Positions 8,477 through 17,375 of a stretch of 64,000 nt of DNA are shown here, piece after piece. The notes under the pieces are model-generated. The model saw only the letters and a program-made list of their open reading frames with translations. It searched no databases and was not told the DNA's origin. A program made the position numbers and the translations under genes. This stretch comes from Mageeibacillus sp. UBA4314 (GTDB taxonomy: Bacteria; Bacillota; Clostridia; Saccharofermentanales; Saccharofermentanaceae): assembly GCA_002394605.1 (NCBI GenBank), contig DGUI01000048.1, positions 1-64,000 on the forward strand. Reading direction: 5' to 3'. Position 1 is the first letter of the stretch; each line of letters opens with the position of its first letter.

Positions 8477-11371
8477 ATGATAAACAAAATAGTAGTATCG
8501 GTTATAATATCGTGTATGATGATGCCATCTGTAGGTGTTATGGCCTATGAATCTATGCTGGATGAAAATGAAGAGGCAATCGAAACAGAGGAATCAACTT
8601 ATGAATACGAGAATGATGAAATAGAGTCTGATCCTACGGAAGAGGCTATACCCAGCGAAGATGGCGAATCTGATAAATCAATCTCTGAAGAGAATGTAAC
8701 AGACAATACGAATGAGGTAATCGAAGATAATGATTGTGAAAAGGATAATAATGATAGTGCTGAAAAAGTAGCAGAGGAAGAATTTGCAAGCGATAATAGT
8801 GGTTCAAATACATCTTCGGCGTTTTCAAAAGCGGAAGTGAAGAAGTATGATGATCCAGACATTACCAATGACTCAAACCAAAACCAAAAGTATTTTGTTT
8901 TTGGTTCGTACATGTTAGAGGATTCTTATGATGGTGAAATGATGCCGCTTAAGTGGAGAGTTCTTTATGATGATGGTTCATGCTATACTTTAATTCTAGA
9001 TGAAGTAGTATTTGCTAAAAGCTTTTTCTGTGGGGATGATTATATAGCAAGTTGGGATAAGTCTGAAGCAAGATCCTTTCTAAATGGAGCATTTTACAAT
9101 GATGCTTTTTCTGATTTGATGAAACAGGATATTGTTGAAACAAGTAATAGTTTCAAAGGGTATGAGAATGGTAGTTTTTATTCGAGTTCATGTGTAGATA
9201 AAGTTTATATATTATCGGATGACGAATACAGGAATTCAGATTATGGATTTCCTGATTCAGGTGGGGAATCAGATATAAGAAGCACGCATTACTACCCCAA
9301 TTCTGGTGTTAGATACAGTATGACTAATAGCATTGCTGGGGTAAAATGGATAGATACTAATAACATAACATGTTGGGTTTGGACGAGAAATGTTGAGAAT
9401 CAGTTTCAAGGGTATCCCATGCCATGGTTTGTAAATGCTTATGGGGCGATACAAAGCGGAGGATATACTGGACCAAGATACAAATTAGGTCTTGATCCTG
9501 TTATTAGAGTTTTAAAAAACTCTAAATATCTTCTTTCTCCAGAACAACAAAAGATTACACTTTCAACAAATGAAACAAAGATTGCGGTGGGAAAGAAGAA
9601 GACACTTTCTGCTACAGGTATGTCAGATATTGCTTTCAAATCCAGTGATACTGCGGTTGCTACCGTTTCATCATCTGGTGTGGTTACTGCAAAGAAACCT
9701 GGTGCTGCTATAATAACGGCATATTCAATGTCTAACGAAAGTGTTTATGACACATGTAAGATTACTGTAAAGTATAAGTTAACGTATAAGTTGAATGGGG
9801 GAACAAATTCATCTGATAATCCTACATGGTATACAGGCAAGATTACGTTGAAGAATCCCAAGTCAAGAACCAGTTATACTTTCCAGGGATGGTACACTGA
9901 TTCGAAGTTCAAGACTAAGGTTACATCAGTAAAGAATGCCAATAAGACATTGTATGCCAAGTGGGTTGATAGCAGAAAAAGTGTTTCAAAAGCAACTATT
10001 ACCGTTGGAAACCCGATGTATAACGGGAAAGCCCGCAAGCCTTCTGTAACAGTAAAGATAGATAGTAAAACACTCAAGCAGGGCACGGATTACACAGTCA
10101 GCTATTCGAACAATGTAAACGCAGGAAGTAAAGCTGTTGTCAAGATTAGTGGCATTGGTAATTATAAGGGAACTGTAACAAAGTACTTTACTATCAAAAA
10201 GTGCAGTATGGGAAAAGATTATATTACTGCAAAGGTAGCTAAGTCATCATACGAATATACCGGAAGTGCAATCAAGCCTTCAATCACTGTATACTTCAAT
10301 GGAAATACAAAGCTGGTTAAAGACACGGATTACACGGTTTCTTATCTATCTAATAAGGATATTGGCAGGGGATATGTTGTAGTAACTGGAAAGGGCAACT
10401 TTGAGTCAAAGGGAAGGCTCTTTGGTTTTGATATAGTTAAAGCTTCTCAGCCAATTAAGACGAGTGTTGCCTCAGTATGTTACCATTACGCAGATATCGG
10501 AACAAAGAAAACGATTTCTTTATCCGGTGTTAAAGATAATGCATCCGTGACTGTCACTAGTTCCAACGAAAAGGTTGCAAAGATATCCGGGTCTGGTGGA
10601 AAGTATAGTCTTAGTATTAAGGGAGTCGGTGAGACTACGATCAAGTTTAAGGCAAAAGCCACAAAGCATTATTTAGCAACCACGAAGAAGATAACTATTA
10701 CTGTTGTTGACGTTCGTCAAGAGCCGACTATTACATTGCCGCAGAAAGAATATATCCTTATCAAGGATACTAACGGATTCAATCTTGGTGCTTCGACAAA
10801 TAGTGATGGAAGAATTACATACAAATCTTCAGATGAAAACATAGTAAAAGTTGATGCAAAGGGTAATATTACGGTTGTTGGTAACGAAGGTAAAGCAACA
10901 GTTAGTATCTTAGTAAAGGAAACTACAAAGTTCAAGGAAAAAAAAGAAACAGTAAGTATTGTTTATAGAGTATACAATACTGGTGATGACTATCCTCAGG
11001 AATACAAAAATATGTCATTGGATCAGCAACATGATAAATGGCAATTTCTTGTGCGTGAATGCACATCCTTTGTAGCATGGTGCTTGAATAGCAGAAACGG
11101 AGTTGATTTCTCTTGGTCATATGGTGGTGTGCATTGGGATGGGGCATATAATTGGGGATATGCTGCACAATCTATTGGAATAACAGTTGATGACACTCCG
11201 GCTGTTGGTGCAGTTGCTTGGTTAAGTGGAGGTCATGTTGCTTGGGTTAAGGAAGTACGAGATAATGAAGTCGTCGTTGATGAATATAATTATGATGATG
11301 ATGGCTTGTACCATGAAAGTACACATCCGACCGGCTATTATCAATACATTCACATAAAGGATATTGGTTGA
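8477..11371 (+). CDS. Secreted multidomain protein with C-terminal CHAP domain
   Basis: Exported 964-residue protein. A signal peptide (residues 1-22, ending VMA) is followed by a very acidic Glu/Asp/Ser linker to about 125; a DUF6273-like domain (about 140-350, PLKWRVLY, SWDKSEARSFLNGAF, WVWTRNVEN); a bacterial Ig-like group 2 domain (about 360-430); an InlB-type repeat (LTYKLNGG ... TFQGWYTDSKFKTKVT ... LYAKWV, about 435-498); MBG-like repeats and further Ig-like modules; and a terminal CHAP domain with C862 (RECTSF) and H920 (GGHVAW). Likely a peptidoglycan hydrolase or surface effector. It mirrors the protein at 3488, which carries its CHAP domain first. GGGAGG precedes the ATG, and a hairpin terminator follows. 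Confidence 0.88.
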   Translation: MINKIVVSVIISCMMMPSVGVMAYESMLDENEEAIETEESTYEYENDEIESDPTEEAIPSEDGESDKSISEENVTDNTNEVIEDNDCEKDNNDSAEKVAEEEFASDNSGSNTSSAFSKAEVKKYDDPDITNDSNQNQKYFVFGSYMLEDSYDGEMMPLKWRVLYDDGSCYTLILDEVVFAKSFFCGDDYIASWDKSEARSFLNGAFYNDAFSDLMKQDIVETSNSFKGYENGSFYSSSCVDKVYILSDDEYRNSDYGFPDSGGESDIRSTHYYPNSGVRYSMTNSIAGVKWIDTNNITCWVWTRNVENQFQGYPMPWFVNAYGAIQSGGYTGPRYKLGLDPVIRVLKNSKYLLSPEQQKITLSTNETKIAVGKKKTLSATGMSDIAFKSSDTAVATVSSSGVVTAKKPGAAIITAYSMSNESVYDTCKITVKYKLTYKLNGGTNSSDNPTWYTGKITLKNPKSRTSYTFQGWYTDSKFKTKVTSVKNANKTLYAKWVDSRKSVSKATITVGNPMYNGKARKPSVTVKIDSKTLKQGTDYTVSYSNNVNAGSKAVVKISGIGNYKGTVTKYFTIKKCSMGKDYITAKVAKSSYEYTGSAIKPSITVYFNGNTKLVKDTDYTVSYLSNKDIGRGYVVVTGKGNFESKGRLFGFDIVKASQPIKTSVASVCYHYADIGTKKTISLSGVKDNASVTVTSSNEKVAKISGSGGKYSLSIKGVGETTIKFKAKATKHYLATTKKITITVVDVRQEPTITLPQKEYILIKDTNGFNLGASTNSDGRITYKSSDENIVKVDAKGNITVVGNEGKATVSILVKETTKFKEKKETVSIVYRVYNTGDDYPQEYKNMSLDQQHDKWQFLVRECTSFVAWCLNSRNGVDFSWSYGGVHWDGAYNWGYAAQSIGITVDDTPAVGAVAWLSGGHVAWVKEVRDNEVVVDEYNYDDDGLYHESTHPTGYYQYIHIKDIG

Positions 11372-11399
11372 TAACGCTGTTTATTTTGTCAATGCTTTG

Positions 11400-11430
11400 C
11401 CCCCGACACACTTCTTCTGTGCCGGGGTTT
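11400..11430 (+). terminator. Terminator after the second CHAP gene
   Basis: CCCCGACAC (11401-11409) pairs with GTGCCGGGG (11419-11427) with one A-C mismatch, followed by TTT. It closes the A+T-rich block. Confidence 0.7.
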
Positions 11431-11591
11431 CGCATCAACACGTAAAATGCCATCACGGTGATAATCCTTCTTATCTCAACTCGCAGATTAGTTATATAAC
11501 TAACCCATAGGAGCTGTCACATGCCGAAGTCATCTCAGGACAAAAATCAGAGCGTAAGTGTCGCAAACCTATCTGTTCCAATAATCACTAT

Positions 11592-11620
11592 AATCCCCCG
11601 AATCTCACCCGTGGGGGATT
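11592..11620. terminator. Hairpin between convergent CHAP and PBP genes
   Basis: AATCCCCC (11592-11599) pairs with GGGGGATT (11613-11620). It lies just past the stop of the leftward PBP gene and 220 bases past the CHAP gene, and is followed by ATTATTT on the plus strand. The U-run is weak, so termination efficiency is uncertain. Confidence 0.55.
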
Positions 11621-11648
11621 ATTTCGCACTATTAGTTTTACACCCCTA

Positions 11649-13940
11649 TTACTCTTCTTCTCCATCTTCCTCTTCCGGCGCCGGAGTCGGTGTAGGTGAC
11701 GGCACGTGGATAGGGCAGGGAGCGTCAGGATCAGGGATGAGTGAACTGCCGGCTACATAGTAATCACTTCTTACAGTCATGGCATTGCGGCATGCATCGT
11801 TAGGCGTGTAGCCGGACGAACATGCCTCTGCCGTTACTATCGTATCGGGCTTCTCGAATTTGGCGGCGGGCAGATCCTTGTGGATCTTGTTCATGCAGTA
11901 CATCCAGATCCTGACGGCATTGTTGTAGTCGTAGGAAGGGATCTCCGTCTGCCTGAGCCTGTTGTCGTAACCGTACCAGACAGCTGCCGAATAGTAAGGC
12001 GTAAATCCGCAGAACCACTTATCGATATTATCTGAAGTAGTACCTGTCTTGCCCGCCGTATCGATCTTGCCGCCCTTGTCGTTCTTGATCTGGCCACCGT
12101 AGTTGGAAGGCGTTCCTGTCGTTACGACACCCTTCAGTACATCTGCCATGAGGAAGCATGTCTCAGCAGAATAGACACGTCTTGTGGTGGGGTTGGCTGA
12201 CAATACGACATTGCCGTCGCTGTCGAGCACCTTGGTATATGCATACGGCTGCGTAAACGTTCCGCCCGAAGCGAAAGTATTATATGCAGCAGCCATCTCA
12301 AGGGTCGTAACACCCTTGCCGACACCGCCGATCGCCTGTGAAGGATATACGAACCCGTTGCTGTCGAGCTTATCTATTCCGACCTGTGAGAGGAACCACA
12401 ATGCAGTCTCACCGCCGACCTCGTTCCACACCATTACGGCAACCGTATTCTTGGAAGTAACGAGAGCCTTGCGGACCGTGATGGGGCCTTCATATTTGCG
12501 GGAATAGTTCTTAGGCCATGCGACCTTGGGCTTGCTGGGGTTGAGGTAAACCTTCTCATCCACGAAGATCGTACCCGGCGCGATCAGGTCGAGTTCAAAC
12601 GCAGGTCCGTAATCGATAAGAGGCTTGATGGATGAACCGGGTGACCTCCTCGAAGACGTTGCACGGTTGAGGACGAGGTTCTGCGTCTTGCGTCCGTAAC
12701 CGCCCTGCATGGCCGCGATCGCCCCTGTCTCGGAGTTGATGACTACCATGGAGCCGGTCGGCTTCTCAGGCAGATCCTCGAGCTTCTTGGGCTTCGTCTG
12801 GAACAGGTCTTTCTTGGTGAAAGCCTCATCGAGCACAGCCTGCACATTAGGTTCCATCGTAGTGTAGATATGATATCCGCGGTTATATACGATCGTTGAA
12901 GCCAAAGCCCTGGATATGCCCCTGGACTTGGCTACGTCACCGATGACCTGCGAGATCGCATACTCGGCGAAATAAGAGTTAACGTGAACACCCGAATTGG
13001 CATCACGTGACTTGAACTCGATATTGGTGTTAAGAGCTTCCTGATACTGCTCATCCGTGATGTGCCCGAGTTCGTACATCTTCCTCAGGATGATCCTCAT
13101 CCTCCTGAGGCAGTTACGCTTGCCGGACTCACGGAGAGGGTTGTAGTACGAAGGGCTCTTGGGGAGGCCTGCAAGGAGCGCGCACTCTGCTATGTTGAGA
13201 TCCTTTGCATCCTTGCCGAAATAGTTCTGTGCCGCCGACTGGATCCCGACGTAGTTATTGCCCATTGGTGCGAGGTTGATATAAAGCTCCATGATCTCGT
13301 CCTTGGACAGGTGCTGTTCGAGCTCCATGGCTGAGAACCATTCCTGTACCTTACGCGAAGTGGAATGCTGATCCTGACCGGAGATGAGCTTTACCGCCTG
13401 CTGCGTGATGGTGGAACCGCCGTATGTTGCAGTACCGCCGTGTGCCAGCGCCGAGAGGATCGCACCGCCGATCCTCTTCAGGTCGATCCCTGAATGCTCG
13501 TAGAAACGCTCATCCTCAATGGATACGACAGCTTCGTCTATGTAAGTGTGCTTGATCTCGCCGAAAGATACGTAGACCCTGTCAACATTCTCGCTGCCCG
13601 TGAGCTTGGCGATCTGGTTGCCTTCGATATCGTAAACAAATGATGTCTGCGATGCCTGACCGGTCGTTGTCAGGTCACCTACTGCGAGCGGCTTGGTCGA
13701 TGCTGCATAACCAAGCAGCATGCCCGCGCCGAAACCGCCGCAGACAAATCCTATGCACAGTACTATAACGATGACGACTTTGAGGACATCAGACAGGAAC
13801 GACCACATCTCATGCTTAAAGCTGCGGTTAAAACCCGACCTTGTCGGCTTGCCCTTGAGGTTGGCACGGAGATCATCGGCTAATGCCGTATTCTCCGGTT
13901 TGACCTGATTGGCCGTTCTGCTCCTGTGATATTCAGACAT
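11649..13940 (-). CDS. Class A penicillin-binding protein (PBP1A type)
   Basis: Bifunctional peptidoglycan synthase of 763 residues that polymerises lipid II and cross-links stem peptides outside the membrane. A cytoplasmic tail (1-50) and one membrane helix (51-80) precede the GT51 transglycosylase domain with catalytic E142 (EDERFYEHSG), GGSTITQQ (174-181), RKVQEW and KDEIMELYINL. The transpeptidase domain carries S436-x-x-K439 (SSIK), S496-K-N498 and K631-T-G633. All three penicillin-binding motifs are intact. The tail is Pro/Glu-rich. It starts 2 bases after the glycosyltransferase stop, so the two are co-transcribed. Confidence 0.96.
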   Translation of the reverse strand: MSEYHRSRTANQVKPENTALADDLRANLKGKPTRSGFNRSFKHEMWSFLSDVLKVVIVIVLCIGFVCGGFGAGMLLGYAASTKPLAVGDLTTTGQASQTSFVYDIEGNQIAKLTGSENVDRVYVSFGEIKHTYIDEAVVSIEDERFYEHSGIDLKRIGGAILSALAHGGTATYGGSTITQQAVKLISGQDQHSTSRKVQEWFSAMELEQHLSKDEIMELYINLAPMGNNYVGIQSAAQNYFGKDAKDLNIAECALLAGLPKSPSYYNPLRESGKRNCLRRMRIILRKMYELGHITDEQYQEALNTNIEFKSRDANSGVHVNSYFAEYAISQVIGDVAKSRGISRALASTIVYNRGYHIYTTMEPNVQAVLDEAFTKKDLFQTKPKKLEDLPEKPTGSMVVINSETGAIAAMQGGYGRKTQNLVLNRATSSRRSPGSSIKPLIDYGPAFELDLIAPGTIFVDEKVYLNPSKPKVAWPKNYSRKYEGPITVRKALVTSKNTVAVMVWNEVGGETALWFLSQVGIDKLDSNGFVYPSQAIGGVGKGVTTLEMAAAYNTFASGGTFTQPYAYTKVLDSDGNVVLSANPTTRRVYSAETCFLMADVLKGVVTTGTPSNYGGQIKNDKGGKIDTAGKTGTTSDNIDKWFCGFTPYYSAAVWYGYDNRLRQTEIPSYDYNNAVRIWMYCMNKIHKDLPAAKFEKPDTIVTAEACSSGYTPNDACRNAMTVRSDYYVAGSSLIPDPDAPCPIHVPSPTPTPAPEEEDGEEE

Positions 13941-13942
13941 GA

Positions 13943-14905
13943 CTAGTCTTCCTTCTCGTCCCAGGTCCTGTCACTGATGATGTATCTTGGTCTCTGCTTC
14001 GTCTCGAGATAGATCTTGCCGATGTACTCGCCGATGATGCCAAGGCTTAAGAGCTGTACGCCGCCGATAAAGAGCGTGATACATGCCAGGGAGGCCCAGC
14101 CTGCTACCGTCATATTGAGAAATACCATTACGATCGCCCAGATGATCCCGATAAAACCGAGGAATACGCAGAAGAATCCGAATCTGGTGATCATCGAGAT
14201 GGGCTTTGTGGACAGGCTCGTAATGCCTTCAATGGCGAGCTTGATCATCTTATGAAGAGGATAGTGGCTCTCTCCGGCGATCCGCTCTGCTCTCTCGTAT
14301 TCCACGCAGGTGCTCTTGAATCCTACGAGAGGGAACATACCGCGCAGGAAGATGTTGACTTCCTTGAAGTCGGCAAAGTGTTCCAAGACCCTCGCGCTGA
14401 CAAGCCTGTAATCAGCATGGTTATATATAGTCTCTGCACCCATCTTGTTCATTACTTTGTAGAACCCCTGAGCAGTCGTCCTCTTGAACCATGTGTCTGT
14501 CTGGCGGGAAGACCGCACGCCGTAAACGATCTCGCAGCCTTCGTGATATCTGTCGATCATCTCGTTCATGGCATTGATGTCATCCTGACCGTCACAGTCG
14601 ATGGATATAGTGACGTCACACTTGTCCTTCGCTTCCATGAGACCTGCCAGAAGAGCGTTCTGATGCCCCCTGTTGCGGCTCTGGGAGATACCAAGGTAGT
14701 GATCATCTTCCCTGGAGAGATCCGATATGATCTTCCATGTATCATCAGATGATCCGTCATTTACAAAAAGAACACGGCTCTTCTCAGAGATCTTACCGTT
14801 CCCGACGAGTTCGAGAACCTTATCCCTGAACAGAGGTGCCGTTATAGGCAATACTTCCTGCTCGTTATAGCAGGGGATAACTATCCACAATATAGGCTTT
14901 TCCAT
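13943..14905 (-). CDS. Family 2 polyprenyl-phosphate glycosyltransferase (GtrB/DPM1 type)
   Basis: Predicted membrane enzyme of 320 residues that moves a sugar from a nucleotide donor to undecaprenyl phosphate on the inner face of the membrane. The GT-A domain shows VIPCYNEQEVL (9-19), VNDGSSDDTW (48-57), SRNRGHQNALLAGL and the DxD-like SIDCDGQDD. Two C-terminal membrane helices (about 240-265 and 272-297) are typical of GtrB/ArnC/DPM1. The lipid-linked sugar would decorate wall polymers, which fits the partner PBP gene. No Shine-Dalgarno is seen; a promoter 7 bases upstream suggests a leaderless message. Confidence 0.9.
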   Translation of the reverse strand: MEKPILWIVIPCYNEQEVLPITAPLFRDKVLELVGNGKISEKSRVLFVNDGSSDDTWKIISDLSREDDHYLGISQSRNRGHQNALLAGLMEAKDKCDVTISIDCDGQDDINAMNEMIDRYHEGCEIVYGVRSSRQTDTWFKRTTAQGFYKVMNKMGAETIYNHADYRLVSARVLEHFADFKEVNIFLRGMFPLVGFKSTCVEYERAERIAGESHYPLHKMIKLAIEGITSLSTKPISMITRFGFFCVFLGFIGIIWAIVMVFLNMTVAGWASLACITLFIGGVQLLSLGIIGEYIGKIYLETKQRPRYIISDRTWDEKED

Positions 14906-14912
14906 AACGTGG

Positions 14913-14941
14913 ATTATAATCCAGAGGCATAATTAAATCAA
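14913..14941 (-). promoter_or_regulatory. Promoter giving a near-leaderless glycosyltransferase-PBP transcript
   Basis: Read on the minus strand: TTGATT (14941-14936), 17-base spacer, TATAAT (14918-14913). The expected start is at 14906, one base before the ATG at 14905. Confidence 0.6.
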
Positions 14942-15002
14942 TCTTATGCGCACGCGTGTTGTATAATAGAGAAGATCAACTCATTAGGAACGGAGGACCG
15001 TT

Positions 15003-15689
15003 ATGAAGCGTTCGGAGATCAACAGGGCACTTAAGAGGATGGAGGAGATGATAGCTGAGTATAAGATCAGTCTGCCTCCTTTCGCAAGGTTTACGCCTGA
15101 AGAGTGGAAGAGCAAGGGACATGATCATGACGAGATCAGGGATAACGGTCTCGGCTGGGACATCACTGATTACGGAATGGGTGATTTTGACAAGGTCGGC
15201 TTCTCGCTGATCACAATTCGTAACGGTAATCAGAAGATGAGCGACAAGTATAAGAAGCCTTATGCCGAGAAGCTCCTGTTCCTTAAGGAAGGGCAGTATT
15301 CGCCCAATCATTTTCACTGGTACAAGATGGAGGATATCATCAACCGCGGCGGCGGCAATCTGCTCATCAGGGTCTATAATTCCCTTGTGGACGAAGAGAT
15401 CGACCGGGTAAGCGATGTGACTCTGCACTTAGACGGCAGGACGGTGACGGTCCCTGCAGGCACCCAGGTCAGGCTTACTCCCGGTGAGAGCATCAGTATC
15501 ACTCAGAGGCTCTATCACGATTTCGAGGTGGAGAAGGGAACAGGAGACGTGCTTATCGGTGAGGTCAGCCAGTGCAACGATGACAGCAGTGATAACAGGT
15601 TCAATCCGCCTGTCGGAAGGTTCCCGGAGATCGAGGAAGACGAGGCACCCTACAGGTTATTGTGCACTGAATACCCGGCTGCAGAGTAA
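15003..15689 (+). CDS. D-lyxose ketol-isomerase
   Basis: Cupin-fold enzyme of 228 residues that interconverts D-lyxose and D-xylulose (also D-mannose and D-fructose in some relatives). Recognised from MKRSEINRA, LGWDITDYG, PYAEKLLFL, HFHWYKMEDIINRGGGNL and VGRFPEIEEDE, which are near-invariant in this family. The expected metal ligands are present: H103 and H105 (HFHW), E110 and H172. GGAGG ends 6 bases before the ATG, and TATAAT (14962-14967) lies upstream. A membrane protein gene follows after 25 bases. Confidence 0.93.
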   Translation: MKRSEINRALKRMEEMIAEYKISLPPFARFTPEEWKSKGHDHDEIRDNGLGWDITDYGMGDFDKVGFSLITIRNGNQKMSDKYKKPYAEKLLFLKEGQYSPNHFHWYKMEDIINRGGGNLLIRVYNSLVDEEIDRVSDVTLHLDGRTVTVPAGTQVRLTPGESISITQRLYHDFEVEKGTGDVLIGEVSQCNDDSSDNRFNPPVGRFPEIEEDEAPYRLLCTEYPAAE

Positions 15690-15714
15690 GATCAGCTGAC
15701 AGGAGAATTGAGTA

Positions 15715-17280
15715 ATGAACAAGAAGATCACCATATCGTACAAGGCATTCTTCATTATGGCGGCGGTCTATCTGGCGCTGCCTGTGATCATATTCTTTCT
15801 GGGCTATCTGAAGCTCGTTTACGGGATCATACTGACACTTGCAATGGCGGCTTCATTAGTGCTTGCCATACGCGATTGCGCCAGGGATCCCGACGGTGGT
15901 CTTGTGAAGAGCAAAGAAGTGCAATTCCCGGTTAAGTTCCTGGTGATAGGAGCTGTTGTGGCAGTAGTCCTCACGATCCTGAACGGCGTCGGAGAACTCG
16001 TCTGGGGACCGTACGATCATGCCTTCAGACGCGCGATATTAGATGACTTGATCGACTATAAATGGCCGATAATCTATGATCCTGCGACGCAGACAGATCC
16101 CTATGTCAAGGCGATCATGAACCTGAACGGACCGCAGGGATTTGTTTACTATTTCACTTACTGGATGCCTGCTGCCGTGATCGGCAAACTGTTCGGTTTT
16201 GCTGCCGGCAATACGATGCTGATCCTGTGGAACAGCATGGGCATATTCATCACTTTCATCGGCATGTCGATCTATCTCAAGAGAGCGACATATGCATCCA
16301 TGGTCATGCTCATCTGCTTCTCCGGTCTTGATGTCATTCCCTATCTCATCGATTCCGTAAAGCATTATGAGGCGTGGTTCTGGATCGAAGGCTGGGTATC
16401 CCATATCTCCTACATAAGCAACTTCAATTCGCTCGAGAATGTCTATCATCAGGCAGTACCGTGCTACATCATCATCACGATGATCCTGCTGGCAAAGAAC
16501 AACAGGAATCTGGGCTTTACTGCAGGCATGATCTTTGCATATTCACCATGGGTCACGATTGGAATGATCGTACCCGCTCTGACCAGGATGCTGTGTCCTG
16601 ATCTTAAAGCAAAGACGGCGAAGAAAAGGATCACCAGTATCTTCTCTGTTAATAACCTGCTCATGCCGGTCCTGCTGCTGTTCATCTTCGGCATGTTCTA
16701 CTCGGCCAAGTCCGATTCAGTTCATGACAGGGGATTTGTGTGGGATTACTACGGGAGCATACCCGTATTCCTGCTTGTATATGTTTTGTTCATCATACTT
16801 GAAGTGCTTCCGTCTTTTGTTTTCGTGGTCGGAAGGGAGAAGAAGAATCCCATGCTCTGGGCTGCTGTATTCATGCTCCTCATCTGCCCTCTTTACAAAA
16901 TGACTGAGAGCAACGATTTCACGATGCGTGTCAGCATGCCTGCACTGTTTATCATGTGCATCTTCATGACGCAGACTGTATCGGAATACACTTTGGAAGA
17001 CATCGAGATCGCTGCCAAGAGGAAGCCTAAGCGCAAGCTCAAGGAGAACATCAGGATGGCATTGTTCGCACTTGTCCTTATCGGAATGTCCTACATCGCA
17101 TACTACATGACGACTGCGATCTATTCTGCAACTTTCTTCGGTGATTATGAGGAATGGCCGCACGATGACATCGTCTCTTTCGGTAATGTTGCAGGACCCG
17201 CATATGCGGATAAGATCCAGGATCAGTTCTTCGTGGAAGACCCTGAGAATACGTTTTTCTTCAAGTATCTGGCATCATAA
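15715..17280 (+). CDS. Polytopic membrane protein, unknown function
   Basis: Not recognised. The 521-residue product has about 11-12 hydrophobic helices, with a large first outer loop (about 105-145, HAFRRAILDDLIDYKWPIIYDP) and an acidic C-terminal outer segment after the last helix. This layout resembles GT-C-type lipid-linked glycosyltransferases or membrane sugar-polymer enzymes, but no diagnostic motif was identified. AGGAG precedes the ATG, and the gene sits directly after D-lyxose isomerase, probably in one transcript. Confidence 0.75.
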   Translation: MNKKITISYKAFFIMAAVYLALPVIIFFLGYLKLVYGIILTLAMAASLVLAIRDCARDPDGGLVKSKEVQFPVKFLVIGAVVAVVLTILNGVGELVWGPYDHAFRRAILDDLIDYKWPIIYDPATQTDPYVKAIMNLNGPQGFVYYFTYWMPAAVIGKLFGFAAGNTMLILWNSMGIFITFIGMSIYLKRATYASMVMLICFSGLDVIPYLIDSVKHYEAWFWIEGWVSHISYISNFNSLENVYHQAVPCYIIITMILLAKNNRNLGFTAGMIFAYSPWVTIGMIVPALTRMLCPDLKAKTAKKRITSIFSVNNLLMPVLLLFIFGMFYSAKSDSVHDRGFVWDYYGSIPVFLLVYVLFIILEVLPSFVFVVGREKKNPMLWAAVFMLLICPLYKMTESNDFTMRVSMPALFIMCIFMTQTVSEYTLEDIEIAAKRKPKRKLKENIRMALFALVLIGMSYIAYYMTTAIYSATFFGDYEEWPHDDIVSFGNVAGPAYADKIQDQFFVEDPENTFFFKYLAS

Positions 17281-17375
17281 CTGAATCTTCCCGCAAAAGA
17301 CTTTTGTTTGACACATAATCGCTTGACTTCGGTTTCTAAACCTAACAAGATAGAAATACCGAGGTTTATGAGATT

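Noticed and set aside
11521..11760. 79-codon plus-strand ORF after the CHAP gene
   Set aside because: Spans a terminator hairpin and the 3' end of the PBP gene; composition follows the antisense Pro/Glu tail.
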